Source: an uncultured Alcaligenaceae bacterium
Lineage (GTDB): Bacteria > Pseudomonadota > Gammaproteobacteria > Burkholderiales > Burkholderiaceae_B
Direction: 5' to 3'
Assembly: GCA_937908115.1 (NCBI GenBank)
Contig: CALEQZ010000046.1
Span: 1-20,086 of the forward strand
Length of the DNA stretch: 20,086 nt
The position numbers were made by a program, and so were the translations under genes. The notes under the pieces are model-generated. The model had not been told where the DNA came from and ran no database searches. It was given only the letters and a program-made list of their open reading frames with translations. Of the stretch, positions 8,640-16,843 are shown in pieces (positions within the stretch are counted from its first letter, which is position 1; the number at the start of each line of letters is the position of its first letter).

Positions 8640-10010
8640 AGGTTTGATGATCTCCTCCTGATTGATGGGGGTGCGCAAGGTGCGATTGAGGCAGGCCTTG
8701 ATCCCCACGGCCCGCAGGTGGCTGACTTGCCGCTCGGCGCGGCAGCGCTGCACCGCGGCGTTAAGCCACAGTGCGGGGTATGGTGAGCCGTCGAGGATGC
8801 TGCGCAGGATGTCGCCGCCCAGGCGCGGCGGGATGTTGTCCGCCTTGCCCTGCACCGCCACAGCGGCCAGCAGCCGGAACAGGCTGGGATACTCCATGTC
8901 GTGCGGCCCGCGCACCAGTTCCAGTTCGTCGAACCAGGCGCGCATGCGTTGCGCGATGTCCTTCAGCGGTGCGGCATGCCAGAAGCGAACGGCAAGGCGC
9001 GCCGCATTGGGTGCCAGGCCCAGTACGTAGAAGCGTCGCTCGCTGCCCGCGCCATCCCAACGGCCGCTGTGAATGGCCTCGAACAGCGCGCGTACCTGAG
9101 CTGTGCGGGCGTCGGGGTCGTCGAGCTCGCCGAACAGCGCGGCAAAGCCGGCTTCGATGTCGCCATCCGCTGCCTCCTGCGCCCAGAACACGGTGCTGGC
9201 ATCGCCGACCTGGATGCGCTGCCGCGATCCCTTGGACAGCAGGTGGTTCAGCGCCGTGGTGTAGGCAAAGGCCGCCGCACTGCTGACCGGTGCGTTGGCA
9301 CCCTGTGATTTGGCGTAGGAGTTGAAGGCGTCGCGGTTGAACGAAACAATGTTGGCGCCGGAGGTTTGCGCATCCCATACGCCCTTGATGGCGCTGTGCA
9401 GCCGCTGTGGGGCGCCGGTGTCGCCCGTGACCAGGCAAGCGAGAGCAGCTGCGCAACCGTTGTCCTCATCCACCGGTGCGCTGGCCGCAGCCACCACCAC
9501 GGCCGGACGCTGGCAGATCAGATTCACCTCGTCAGCCAGCCTGAACGTCAGCAGCGGGTTGATGTCCGCCACCTCTGCCCACTGGGCCTGCTGCTGGAAG
9601 GCCTCCAGCGGCGTGCCGGCCAAGAAGCGCTGCACTGCCAGCAGCCCGGCATCAGGCACGCGAGCGGCAAGTTCGTCGATGCGCCGGCGGAAGGCGGCAT
9701 GCTGCTGCGACACACGCTCGGGCTTGCCTTTGGTGTCGATGCCAAGCACGTATTCCGCAGTGTCCCATAGCAGATTGGCGGCCACGCCCGACGCCCTCTT
9801 GACGCCCTGTGGAACCTGGAAGCGTTTGCCAACCTTCTTCTTGCCTTGCTGTGCGCGGGTATCCGTGATGCCTGCGAGCCGACCGTCCGGCGTCAGTTCC
9901 AGGACAAAGGGAATTTCCTTGTCCTCCAACCCCGCGGCCGGCAGCCGGTTCGCTGGGTCAGGGTCCAGCATCTTGCGGCGGTAGTAGCCGTGGAGTGCCT
10001 GAAGGATCAC
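8247..10010 (-). CDS. cas8c: Cas8c (Csd1), type I-C Cascade large subunit
   Basis: A 587-residue Csd1 protein starting MILQALHGYYRRK, the typical family N-terminus, and of typical length. Cas8c recognises the PAM and helps open the target DNA and recruit Cas3. The start is GTG and overlaps the cas5 stop by four bases (GTGA), with GGAGG seven bases upstream inside cas5; this indicates translational coupling. The C-terminal 130 residues correspond to the small subunit Cas11c, which in type I-C is made from an internal start. The C-terminal tail is rich in Asp, Asn and Glu. No frameshift or truncation is seen. Confidence 0.96.
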   Translation of the reverse strand: MILQALHGYYRRKMLDPDPANRLPAAGLEDKEIPFVLELTPDGRLAGITDTRAQQGKKKVGKRFQVPQGVKRASGVAANLLWDTAEYVLGIDTKGKPERVSQQHAAFRRRIDELAARVPDAGLLAVQRFLAGTPLEAFQQQAQWAEVADINPLLTFRLADEVNLICQRPAVVVAAASAPVDEDNGCAAALACLVTGDTGAPQRLHSAIKGVWDAQTSGANIVSFNRDAFNSYAKSQGANAPVSSAAAFAYTTALNHLLSKGSRQRIQVGDASTVFWAQEAADGDIEAGFAALFGELDDPDARTAQVRALFEAIHSGRWDGAGSERRFYVLGLAPNAARLAVRFWHAAPLKDIAQRMRAWFDELELVRGPHDMEYPSLFRLLAAVAVQGKADNIPPRLGGDILRSILDGSPYPALWLNAAVQRCRAERQVSHLRAVGIKACLNRTLRTPINQEEIIKPMLDKQNPSVAYRLGRLFATLEKIQEEASPGLNATIRERYYGAASSTPTAVFTTLLRLKNHHLAKLGNRGRATNFEKLLGEIVGGIDDIPGHMALQDQGRFALGYYHQRQDFFTVHENAAGNGDTQNTKED

Positions 10011-10663
10011 GACCGCACCTCCGCCCGCGTCAGGTCCAGTACGCCGCGCTTGGCGATGGCGCGGAAGAACATCGGCCTCGGATCGGCGGTGCGGCTGAAA
10101 TCCATGTCGAACAACATCCAGCCGAAGTCCCCGTCCACGCCGGTGGCTGGTTCAGGTTCGCCAGCCGAGTTCTCGACGAGGCGGAAGCGCGCATCGAACT
10201 CGCGGCAGCCAAGGTAAGGCTGGTTGACGCACTGTCCCTTGGCGGCGCGCCGGCGGAACATCTCGGCATACTTGCCGGGGTTGGACAGCGCATCGTCCCC
10301 GATGGAGACCAGGCGCGCGTGCAGTCGGTAGCCCACGTCGCGCAGGAACAGGCCCGCGCGCTGCTGTCTCTCCTCCTCGATGTAGAGCCCGAGCGGCCCG
10401 CTACCACCATGCATGGCCGTCTGGACGTTGCGCGAGGAGACGACGGCGCCGACCTCGTTGCGCCGCACGCTGATCCAGCGCACGGGCTCCAGCACCTCGA
10501 TGCGCTCGACCTGCCAGCGGATCGCCGGCTTCCACATGATCGACTCGAACACCGCACGTGCGGCCGAGGGTGTGATGAAGTCGTAGGACACGCGCTCGAC
10601 CTTCATCTCCGGGCGCGTGAAACAGGCATAGTCGCCGCGGACTTCAAGGCAGAACTGGGGCAT
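10007..10663 (-). CDS. cas5c: Cas5c (Csd5), crRNA-processing endonuclease of type I-C
   Basis: A 218-residue protein starting MPQFCLEVRGDYACFTRPEMK. The open frame continues 24 codons further upstream, but the ATG at 10663 matches the family N-terminus and has GGAGG ten bases upstream, so the longer start is rejected. Motifs include the family-typical YLGCREF near residue 150. In type I-C there is no Cas6: Cas5c binds the repeat hairpin, cuts pre-crRNA and stays on the 5' handle as a Cascade subunit. The gene lies 46 bases after cas3 and overlaps cas8c by four bases. I did not assign catalytic residues because that needs an alignment. Confidence 0.95.
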   Translation of the reverse strand: MPQFCLEVRGDYACFTRPEMKVERVSYDFITPSAARAVFESIMWKPAIRWQVERIEVLEPVRWISVRRNEVGAVVSSRNVQTAMHGGSGPLGLYIEEERQQRAGLFLRDVGYRLHARLVSIGDDALSNPGKYAEMFRRRAAKGQCVNQPYLGCREFDARFRLVENSAGEPEPATGVDGDFGWMLFDMDFSRTADPRPMFFRAIAKRGVLDLTRAEVRS

Positions 10664-10709
10664 CGCGATGTTTCCTCCCATTTGTTCGGAACGAGTCTGG
10701 ACGCTGCGC

Positions 10710-13070
10710 TCAGCAGACGTATTGAGCCGGATCACCCGGGGCGCCTTGCACGCAGGCCCCGAGCACCGGGTCGTAGAAGAGGTCGGAGTGCTGGACGTAC
10801 AGCCCCGGCAGGCCGCCCACCTCGCGCACGTCGCCTTGGTCCAGCAGGCGCTGCAAGTCGTGGCGGTAGATCGTCACGCCGTAGCGCTGTAGCTTGCGCA
10901 GCAGCCAGCGCTCGGGGCCGTCGCGCTCCAGCTTGCCAAGCAGCGCATCCACGTCCTCAGCACAGCGGGCGCTACGGTAGCGCACGATCACGGTGGCGCC
11001 GTCCTTGTCGTCGATCAGCCGGAAGCGCTCAGCCGCTTCGCGGAAATCGATGGCGATGCTGAAGTCCTCCTTGCCAAGTTGCGCTCGCAGCAAGGCGCGG
11101 ATGTCCTGGGCATCTAGCGAGGCCGCGTCGCCGTAGAGGCGCCTGAAGTAGCGCTCGACCAGCGGCAGCGCCAGCGGGTCGCCACCTTCCAACCCGTCCC
11201 ACACCAGCGCGCAGGTAGAGGCCGCCTGGCGCAGCAGTCCAACCGGCGGTGGCTTGGGTGGCACGAACACGAACACCTCGCCGTGTGCCAAGCGTCCTTC
11301 GCGGTTGCAGCGGCCGGCAGCCTGGGCGATGGAGTCCAGACCGGCCAGTGCCCGGAACACCACCGGAAAGTCCAAGTCCACCCCAGCTTCTACGAGCTGG
11401 GTGCTGACCACGCGTACCGGCCGCGCCGGCTCGCCACGCGCCAGCGCATCGCGCCGTGCGACCAGAGCGGCCTTGACGTCGGCGATCACCTCGCTGCGGT
11501 GCTGCGGACACATCAGTGCCGAGAGGTGCCACAGGCCATCGTCGTCCGGCTTCTCGCGGCGCAGCAGCCGGTACAGATCGTGGGCGTCGGCGCGGCGGCC
11601 GACGACGGCCAGAACCGCCTCGTGCCGTGCTACCGCATGGGCGGTCTGCTCCCAGGGCTGCGGCACGTGCAGGTCCGGCGGTAGCGTCACGCGTACCCGC
11701 TGCAGCGCGGCGTAGAGCTGTGCTTCATCGTCGATGATCTGGGTCACTTCGCCCGGGCCATAGCCTTGCAAGCCATGCCCTCCGAAGTGTCGCTGCTCCG
11801 TGAGCACCGGCTGGGTGGCGGTGCACAGCAGTACCGTGACGCCATGGTCGCGCACCAACAGGCGCAGCACGTCCACCACTGGCTGCAGGAACTCCACGGG
11901 CAGCAACTGGGCTTCGTCGATGACAAGGACGCTGTCGGTTAGGTTGTGCAGCTTGCGGCAGCGCGAAGTGCGGCGCGCGAACAGGCTCTCGAAGAGCTGC
12001 ACGTTGGTGGTGACGACCACCGGCGCGTCCCAGTTCTCGCAGGCCAGGCGAGAACGACTGGTTTCGTTGCCTTCGCCGCTGTCTGCGTTGCTGTGGTGCT
12101 CGACCACCACGTCCTCGCCCAGCGATGCAAATACCCGCCGGTACTCCGCGGCGGTCTGCTCCGTGATGCTGGTGTAGGGAATCGCCACCACCACTCGGCG
12201 CTTGCCGTGGCGCACGGCGTGTTCCAAGGCGAAGGCCAGCCCGGCCAGCGTCTTGCCGCCGCCGGTGGGTACGCTCAGCGTGTAGGTGCCCGGCGCGCCC
12301 GCCGCCTTGGCCCTGCATTGCAACAGCACATGACGGCGCTGGCAGTTGACGGGCGTGTCGGCGAGCCCTGCGCTTTCCACTTCGGCGGCTTTGGCCTGCA
12401 TGAAGGCGTCGAAAGCCACCAGCAGCTCCTTCATGCCGGCGCGGCAACTGCGCAGCGCGGCGGCCTGGGGGTTCATGAAGGCCTCGGTGTCGAGGAAGTC
12501 CGCGTCCACCAGCGCGGAGAACAGCATCCGCACCCAAAGGGCGAAGCGGCCGGAAATCTCCTCACGTCCTGACAGTGGCAGGTCGGCGACGCGAGGCAAG
12601 GGCAAATCCGGCGCAATGAGTGCCGCAGGTGGGCCTGCGTCGATGGCTTCACGCAGCTCGGTGCATGCATCCGGCGAGGCAAGCCTGCCGTGGAGTCCAC
12701 CATCCCAGTCATCGAGGCCGGCGTGGTGGCCTGCGATGACATACTGCAGCACCCGCGCCAGCAGCCTCCCTTCCCAGCCGCGCAACTCGCCTAGCCGCTT
12801 GATCGCCCAGAGGGCCCCTGCGGCCGAATGCGTTTTGCTGCGGTCGGGCACGCGGCCCTCGATATGGGCCTCGGCGCACTGCCGGATGTAGCGTTGGAAG
12901 CCCGGCCGGTACTTGCCCAGGTCGTGCCACAGGCCGGCCAGCCGCGCCAGCTGCCGGCTGGCATTGTCCCGACCAAAGGACGCCGCGATGTCAGCGACAG
13001 CGTACAGGTGATCTTCCAGCAGGTGAGGCTCAGTGCCGCCGCCTGCGCTATGAGCCAAGGCATGGTCCAA
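10710..13070 (-). CDS. cas3: Cas3 HD nuclease-helicase, type I-C
   Basis: A 786-residue protein with an N-terminal HD nuclease domain and a C-terminal superfamily 2 helicase. HD residues: His49-Asp50 in LWHDLGKY, His81, and His115-His116 in AGHHAG. Helicase motifs: Walker A PTGGGKT at 268-274, DEAQ box at 385-388 in VLVIDEAQLLP, motif III CTATQP at 416-421, and motif VI QAAGRCNREG at 583-592. Cas3 is recruited to Cascade-bound DNA, nicks it and degrades it processively. The start appears to be TTG at 13070: an AAGGA lies seven bases upstream, and no ATG or GTG occurs in frame between it and the upstream stop. It is the first gene of the operon, and all key motifs are intact. Confidence 0.96.
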   Translation of the reverse strand: MDHALAHSAGGGTEPHLLEDHLYAVADIAASFGRDNASRQLARLAGLWHDLGKYRPGFQRYIRQCAEAHIEGRVPDRSKTHSAAGALWAIKRLGELRGWEGRLLARVLQYVIAGHHAGLDDWDGGLHGRLASPDACTELREAIDAGPPAALIAPDLPLPRVADLPLSGREEISGRFALWVRMLFSALVDADFLDTEAFMNPQAAALRSCRAGMKELLVAFDAFMQAKAAEVESAGLADTPVNCQRRHVLLQCRAKAAGAPGTYTLSVPTGGGKTLAGLAFALEHAVRHGKRRVVVAIPYTSITEQTAAEYRRVFASLGEDVVVEHHSNADSGEGNETSRSRLACENWDAPVVVTTNVQLFESLFARRTSRCRKLHNLTDSVLVIDEAQLLPVEFLQPVVDVLRLLVRDHGVTVLLCTATQPVLTEQRHFGGHGLQGYGPGEVTQIIDDEAQLYAALQRVRVTLPPDLHVPQPWEQTAHAVARHEAVLAVVGRRADAHDLYRLLRREKPDDDGLWHLSALMCPQHRSEVIADVKAALVARRDALARGEPARPVRVVSTQLVEAGVDLDFPVVFRALAGLDSIAQAAGRCNREGRLAHGEVFVFVPPKPPPVGLLRQAASTCALVWDGLEGGDPLALPLVERYFRRLYGDAASLDAQDIRALLRAQLGKEDFSIAIDFREAAERFRLIDDKDGATVIVRYRSARCAEDVDALLGKLERDGPERWLLRKLQRYGVTIYRHDLQRLLDQGDVREVGGLPGLYVQHSDLFYDPVLGACVQGAPGDPAQYVC

Positions 13071-13082
13071 AGCGAGTTCCTT

Positions 13083-13113
13083 GTTCCCGAAACAAAGTAG
13101 TATTGTTTGGAAC
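13083..13113 (-). promoter_or_regulatory. Operator-like imperfect palindrome just upstream of cas3
   Basis: On the plus strand GTTCC-CG-AAACAA, a 7-base centre AGTAGTA, then TTGTTTGGAAC. The two 11-bp arms match perfectly except for a 2-base CG bulge in one arm. It ends 12 bases before the cas3 TTG start and abuts its AAGGA ribosome binding site. It may be a repressor operator or an mRNA hairpin controlling cas3 translation. Confidence 0.65.
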
Positions 13114-13117
13114 GTTG

Positions 13118-13136
13118 TGGCTCATACGGTGAGCCA
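13118..13136 (-). promoter_or_regulatory. Second palindrome upstream of cas3
   Basis: TGGCTCA and TGAGCCA form perfect 7-bp arms around TACGG. It lies four bases from the 13083-13113 palindrome, in the 115 bp between the IS target site and cas3 that must hold the cas promoter. I could not place convincing -35 and -10 boxes in that stretch. Confidence 0.5.
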
Positions 13137-13189
13137 GCAACAAAGAAAATTACGCTTGGCGCCTGGAGTTAGTGGCGCAAGAGGCCTAG

Positions 13190-14764
13190 CCCGAATATTT
13201 CACGAGTAGAGGTCGGCCGCCCCGTGCCGAGGCGCGTTGTCATTGGTGCTTGACGTCAATGAACAACCGGAGCGGCCGATGCCAAAGTGTACCGAGGAGC
13301 GCATAGAGCTTGGGAGGGTGGGCCGCCGCGTGATCGAGGCCGCGTTCGACGGTGGCGATCTCGTCAGCGATGGCGGCGTGGTGCTGCTGCGCCAGGTCGA
13401 TGAACGCATCGGGCTCACGCGCGCAGCCGCACGTGTCTTCGCTGATCGGCGCCGCAGTGCCAGCGTCACGCACAGCGTGCGTGACATGCTGGCGCAGCGT
13501 GTCTATGGGCTGTGCTGCGGATGGGAAGACGTCACCGATCACAACTTTCTTCGCCGCGACTTGGCGCTGCAAACGGCCGTGGGGCGCGTGGAGGATCTGG
13601 CCTCTGGGCCGACGCTGAGCCGGCTGGAGACAGCGGCCACGCCCGCGCATGCCGCCGCCCTCAACGGTGTTCTCGTCGAGCAGTTCATCGCCGCGCAAGC
13701 GCACACACCGAAGGAACTGGTACTCGACATCGATGCCACGCACGTGCCGCTGCACGGCGCGCAGGAGCGGGCCCACTTCCATAGTTACTACGACAACTAC
13801 TGCTACTTGCCGCTGTACGTGTTCTGCGGTCAGGATCTGTTGGCGTGCGTGCTGCGCCCAAGCAGCCGGGACCCGGCCAGCGTGCTCAGCGCGCTGGTGA
13901 AGCTGCTGGTGCAGCGGCTGCGCCAGAAGTGGCCCGGCGTGCGCGTGATCGTGCGCGCGGACTCCGGCTTTTGCCGTCCCCGGGCGCTGCAGCGCTTTGA
14001 ACGCTGGGGCGTGGATTACGTCATCGGGCTGCAAAAGAACGCGTCGCTGCTGCAGCGCGTGGCGCTGGCCGAGCTGTACCTGGCCGACGCCTACAAGGAC
14101 AGCGGCACCAAGCAGCGCCTCATCGGCGAGTTCCAGTACGGGGCCAAGAGTTGGGGATGCGAGCGCCGCATCATCACCCGGCTGGAGCACGATGCCCACG
14201 GCGCCAATCCGCGCTTCGTCGTCACGAGCCTGGATGACGATGCCCAGAGCCTGTACGAGCAGCGCTATTGCGCCCGCGGCGAGGCCGAGAACCGCATCAA
14301 GGAAGCGCAACTTGACCTCTTCGGCCGGCGCGCGAGCTGCCACAAGTACCACGCCAACCAACTGCGACTGCTGCTGGCGGCGCTGGCCTACACGCTGATG
14401 ATCAACCTGCGCCGCCTGGCGTTGCAGGGTACGGAGCTGGCTCAAGCCTGTAGCGCCACCATCCGCACACGGCTGCTCAAGATCGGCGCGGCCATCGTGC
14501 GCAACACCCGCCGCGTGCGGCTGCTGCTGGCCTCACAGCATCCGCTGCAGCATGTCTTCCTAACCGCTGCCCGAGCGTTGGCCAGCCCCTGACCAGTTTG
14601 AAGTGCTGTCCCCGGCACGCTGACCAATAACGGGGGAAAGGGGGTGGTACGTCCGCAACCCGCAAAAAGCCCTCCCGCCATGCATTTGCACGGCCCATAG
14701 GGCTCGCAGTCTCGCCGTCAACCCTCTCCAGGCCGTTGGTCAGGACGCTGGTGAAAGATTCGGG
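13190..14764 (+). mobile_element. IS1380-family insertion sequence
   Basis: A 1575-bp element bounded by 14-bp terminal inverted repeats, CCCGAATATTTCAC at 13190-13203 and its complement with one mismatch at 14751-14764. It is flanked by CTAG on both sides (13186-13189 and 14765-14768), which fits a 4-bp target duplication; because CTAG is itself a palindrome it also extends the apparent inverted repeat. The element encodes one IS1380-type transposase and has 172 bp of non-coding DNA after it. It sits between the end of the parB gene and the cas promoter region and looks complete. Confidence 0.85.
13279..14592 (+). CDS. IS1380-family DDE transposase
   Basis: A 437-residue transposase from the ATG at 13279 (MPKCTEERIELG), which has GGAG seven bases upstream; the frame is open 14 codons further to a TTG at 13237 that is less likely. 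DDE residues are visible: Asp152 in LDIDATH, Asp228 in VRADSGF, and Glu337 in the GEAENRIKE motif. The region IDATHVPLHGAQ and the C-terminal YTLMINLRRLAL are typical of IS1380 transposases. Length matches the family. It catalyses cut-and-paste movement using the flanking inverted repeats. It is transcribed away from cas3. Confidence 0.94.
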   Translation: MPKCTEERIELGRVGRRVIEAAFDGGDLVSDGGVVLLRQVDERIGLTRAAARVFADRRRSASVTHSVRDMLAQRVYGLCCGWEDVTDHNFLRRDLALQTAVGRVEDLASGPTLSRLETAATPAHAAALNGVLVEQFIAAQAHTPKELVLDIDATHVPLHGAQERAHFHSYYDNYCYLPLYVFCGQDLLACVLRPSSRDPASVLSALVKLLVQRLRQKWPGVRVIVRADSGFCRPRALQRFERWGVDYVIGLQKNASLLQRVALAELYLADAYKDSGTKQRLIGEFQYGAKSWGCERRIITRLEHDAHGANPRFVVTSLDDDAQSLYEQRYCARGEAENRIKEAQLDLFGRRASCHKYHANQLRLLLAALAYTLMINLRRLALQGTELAQACSATIRTRLLKIGAAIVRNTRRVRLLLASQHPLQHVFLTAARALASP

Positions 14765-14849
14765 CTAGCTCGCTGCCCCTTGCCAGTTTGCCGCAGCGGA
14801 CCTTGCGAAACGGGTCAAGTTGCGGGAGTTGGTGCGAGGCAGTTTCCCG

Positions 14850-15987
14850 TCAGCCCTCGGCCCGCAGCGCAGCCGGCAACCACCGCGTGCCCTGCAGCCG
14901 CTGCGCTGCTAGCGCGACGACCTCGCTCTTCTTCAGCCCTTCCAGGCCCGCCGCCGCTTCAGCGCCCGCGCCCTCGCGCACGGCGTCAACTATCTTGGCC
15001 TTGGACACTGCGCCCAGGTAGTGGGCATCGGGCACCCACCAGTCGGACATGTCCAGATCGATGGCGGCGGCGATGGCGTCCGCGACAGGCTGCGGCGACT
15101 CCCGGCCCTGCACGGCATTGAGCGTGCTCGCTGTACAGACGGCCAACAGGTCCAGCACCTGCGAATCGTCGGCCTTCAGGACCCATGCCAACAGGGCACG
15201 CTGATCTCCAGGCAGCAGTTCGCCCCACCGCTCGCGATGGGCTTCCATCGCCTGCTGCGCCTTGCACCCCGCCAAGTCCGCGCCTTCCTTGCGCACATCG
15301 ACGGTGTCGGCGCGAATCTCGACAGGCCGGTCACCGGAGGCGCAGCGCGACGACAGGCCGGTCTGCACGGCAAGCTGGTAGGCCAGCACGCGCAGTGCGA
15401 CAGCCGGGTTGTCGGCCAGCGTGGCACGCAGCGCGGCAGTCCTATGCGCGGTCAACTGGCGCAGCAGCTTTTCCGAGTAGTCGGCTTTGGGTGCCTTGAC
15501 CAGGGCCGTGCCTGCACCAGTGGTGCTCGGTGCCGCCGCGCCGCCTTGCGCCGCCTGGGCCTTGCGGTCCTCCGCACGCACCAGCCCACGCAGCGTGGCC
15601 AGTTCGCCACGCGGGTCCACGTACACGACCGCACCGGCCAGCGGCAGATCGCGCGGGTCGATCTGCTGCAGGGTCCGCTCAATGGCCTCGCGCTCGGCCT
15701 CGGCCTGCTGCTGCTTTGCTTCCAGCGCGTCGATGGCCGCGCTGTCGGCTTCCGGGTCGAGGGTGTCGATCTGGTCTTCAAGCTCGGACACCAGCGTCTC
15801 GATGGCATCCAGCCGCTGCTGCTGTTCCTCGCTCGGGTCCACGTCGAGGGTGCGGCAATGGTCGAACGCCTGCCGGTCGCTGTAGCCGAAGCTGGTGCGG
15901 ACCTCCACCCACTGCCAGCCCTCGGCGCGCACAGCTTCGGCTTCGCGCTCCAGGCGCTCCAGCGCCAGCTTTTCCAGCAGCGCCGGC
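14850..15987 (-). pseudogene. C-terminal half of a split ParB/RepB/Spo0J-family partition gene
   Basis: This fragment encodes 377 residues from ALLEKLALERLEREAEAVRA to the stop at 14850. It contains a coiled-coil segment rich in Glu, Gln and Ala, then a helical C-terminal region. The WVEVR motif and the general layout match the C-terminal part of large plasmid-type ParB proteins. Its reading frame is cut at 15984-15987 (CGGC), the left border of the serine-recombinase element. A GTG inside the element arm (16007) opens the frame with eight extra residues, but a stop lies just upstream, so any product would be an orphan C-terminal domain. The N-terminal half is at 18914-19714. Confidence 0.88.
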
Positions 15988-16007
15988 ACAGTCAGTTCAA
16001 ACTGCAC
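15984..16007 (+). repeat. Left end of the serine-recombinase element: CGGC core plus inverted arm
   Basis: CGGC at 15984-15987 is followed by the arm ACAGTCAGTTCAAACTGCAC at 15988-16007. The right end carries the imperfect complement of this arm, with ACTGCAC, TCA and ACA fully conserved. These are the probable recombinase sites after integration. Confidence 0.75.
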
Positions 16008-16015
16008 AGCCCGCT

Positions 16016-16303
16016 ATCAGCGCTTCGGGATGGGCAGAGATATGCCACCCTTTCCACCCGCTACGGGGTTGCCGCTTTGCCGTCCTCAAGCGGCAGCGCG
16101 TTGCCGGCGTTGACTCGCTGATCCTCCACGATGCGGCAAGCGGCCGCTTTGCCGTGCCTGTGCAGTGGACCGACCATGCCGCCCCCGGAGCCTATGAGCG
16201 GCTCGGCACCTCGCCGCGTCGACTTGATCTGGACACGTTGTGCGAGCTGGCCGAGTTGGTAGAGATGCTGGCTTCGCGTACTCAGCGAGGATTTGCAAAG
16301 TGA
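16016..16303 (+). CDS. DUF5372-like protein of the recombinase element, start unclear
   Basis: The frame encodes CHPFHPLRGCRFAVLKRQRV, then GVDSLILHDAASGRFAVPVQWTD and a C-terminal helix DTLCELAELVEMLA. The HPFHPL-G-F opening and the later WTD motif recall DUF5372 proteins, small proteins that I recall occurring beside serine recombinases and DUF6788 genes; their function is unknown. No ATG, GTG or TTG occurs in this frame between the element border and the conserved HPFHPL motif. The gene must therefore use a rare start (ATC at 16016 or ATA at 16040), be frameshifted from the ATG at 16030, or be damaged. The stop is six bases before the next possible start. The family call is from memory of the motif. 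Confidence 0.55.
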   Translation: MSASGWAEICHPFHPLRGCRFAVLKRQRVAGVDSLILHDAASGRFAVPVQWTDHAAPGAYERLGTSPRRLDLDTLCELAELVEMLASRTQRGFAK

Positions 16304-16333
16304 CCGCCCATGCACTATTTTCGGATCAGTCAT

Positions 16334-16684
16334 ATGTTTGGTCCGCCAGCAATGACAGAGCAGTCACCTACAGAACTCAGGCGACGTCGCAATCAGTTGC
16401 TGCGCGAGCTGCCGCCGCTGGATGCTGTACTGCGCGGTTCACTGATCGAGCGCTACAAGCGCTGCGGCAATCCACGCTGCAAGTGCGCCAATGGGCCGGG
16501 TCATGGCCCGAAGTACTACCTCTCGGTAAGTCACGCAGGCCGGTCACCACAGATGGACTACGTCCCCCAGGCAGAACATGCCGTGGTCAGCGAGTACGTG
16601 GCCAATTACCACCGCGTGCGCGAGATCCTGGAAGAGATATCGAAGATCAACCAGGAGTTGTTGCGCCGGCGACAGCCGCTATGA
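16334..16684 (+). CDS. DUF6788-like protein of the recombinase element
   Basis: A roughly 116-residue protein with an N-terminal helix of Arg and Leu residues, then GSLIERYKRCGNPRCKCANG, GHGPKYYLSVSHAGR, and a C-terminal helical segment EEISKINQELLRRRQPL. The three closely spaced cysteines and the KYYLSVS strand are typical of DUF6788. That family is commonly encoded directly upstream of large serine recombinases; its role is not known, and a small zinc-binding helper protein is possible. Starts at 16310, 16334 and 16352 are all in frame; 16334 is chosen because a GGA lies at a workable distance upstream, but this is weak. The stop overlaps the GAGG that may serve the next ORF. Confidence 0.75.
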   Translation: MFGPPAMTEQSPTELRRRRNQLLRELPPLDAVLRGSLIERYKRCGNPRCKCANGPGHGPKYYLSVSHAGRSPQMDYVPQAEHAVVSEYVANYHRVREILEEISKINQELLRRRQPL

Positions 16685-16693
16685 GGTGCCGAG

Positions 16694-16843
16694 GTGAGTC
16701 ACTTTCTTGGCGCGTTCGCCGCCGATTTCGATATCCGCGACGGTGCAAGATTGTTTGCCAACATGCTGGCTGCCATGATCGACAGCGATCCCGGTTTCAT
16801 GTCCGTGGAGACCAGCCATGAGTTCTCCGATCACCGATGCGCA
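16694..16843 (+). CDS. Possible short ORF between DUF6788 and the recombinase, unrecognised
   Basis: A GTG at 16694 has GAGG seven bases upstream, overlapping the DUF6788 stop. It opens MSHFLGAFAADFDIRDGARL and continues FANMLAAMIDSDPGFMSVETS, with codon use like real genes here up to the recombinase start at 16818. The frame stays open inside the recombinase gene to 17311, but that part looks like shadow. The end given here is arbitrary. It could be a small real protein, a remnant of an older gene, or chance. Confidence 0.3.

Noticed and set aside
9995..11062. A 355-codon plus-strand frame opposite cas5 and the cas3 end.
   Set aside because: Antisense shadow; it becomes Arg/Ala/Gly-rich and crosses two real genes.
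13186..14768. An alternative IS boundary that includes CTAG in an 18-bp inverted repeat.
   Set aside because: That choice leaves flanks AGGC and CTCG with no duplication; treating CTAG as the 4-bp target repeat explains both sides more simply.
15021..16121. A 366-codon plus-strand frame opposite the parB C-terminal half, running over the element border.
   Set aside because: It crosses the insertion junction, which a true gene predating the insertion would not, and is antisense to a recognisable protein.
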